From Lachnospiraceae bacterium (GTDB lineage: Bacteria; Bacillota; Clostridia; Lachnospirales; Lachnospiraceae): a DNA stretch of 5,222 nt. The stretch covers positions 1-5,222 of the forward strand of contig JAILNW010000280.1 of NCBI GenBank assembly GCA_024691145.1, in the 5' to 3' direction. A program made the position numbers and the translations under genes. Positions 5,216 through 5,222 of the stretch are shown piece after piece (the stretch's first letter is position 1; each line of letters opens with the position of its first letter). The notes beneath the pieces were generated by a model, which saw only the letters and a list, made by a program, of their open reading frames with translations, did no database searches and was not told where the DNA came from.

Positions 5216-5222
5216 GTGTTAT

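Overview
The window is AT-rich with strong Shine-Dalgarno sites. Its gene families point to a low-GC Clostridia genome, most likely Lachnospiraceae or a near relative. This placement is inferred from protein families and base composition; no marker gene is present. There are five protein genes, four on the minus strand and one on the plus strand. No tRNA, rRNA, CRISPR array or complete mobile element was seen.

Left part (1-1090), minus strand. The first gene is the N-terminal 127 residues of a lipoprotein solute-binding protein of the branched-chain amino acid (LivK-like) type, cut by the window edge. Upstream of it is a 181-residue P-loop ATPase resembling the N-terminal half of the two-domain PRK06851 family. 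A 91-bp intergenic region then separates this ATPase from a divergently transcribed gene.

Middle (1091-2010), plus strand. This is a compact subtilisin-like (S8) serine protease with an intact Asp-His-Ser triad and no signal peptide, so it is probably cytoplasmic. It converges on the next gene. The two genes share a GC-rich hairpin whose loop contains the stop codon of the minus-strand gene.

Right part (1994-5222), minus strand. A two-gene operon encodes a six-helix DUF1648/SdpI-family membrane protein followed, after 22 bp, by a 783-residue STAND-type NTPase (NB-ARC, winged helix, then eight 42-residue kinesin-light-chain-like TPR units). The STAND gene most likely starts at a GTG codon behind GGAGG. 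The operon has a clear sigma-A-like promoter (TTGCAA, 16 bp, TATAAT). A perfect 8+3+8 palindrome fills its spacer and looks like a repressor operator. The leader can fold into a 13-bp stem just upstream of the ribosome binding site. Beyond the promoter the window ends in a bidirectional terminator-like hairpin, next to a GGGGCTGTG motif that resembles an insertion-sequence tip.

The operon is the most interesting unit. SdpI-type proteins are known as immunity or signalling proteins for a peptide toxin. STAND NTPases with TPR sensors are known as ligand-triggered switches, some of them in antiphage defence. Here the STAND protein has no fused effector or DNA-binding domain, its sensor-arginine and MHD-type motifs look altered, and its only evident partner is the membrane protein. 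A membrane-coupled sensing or immunity pair is a reasonable hypothesis, but the sequence does not prove it.
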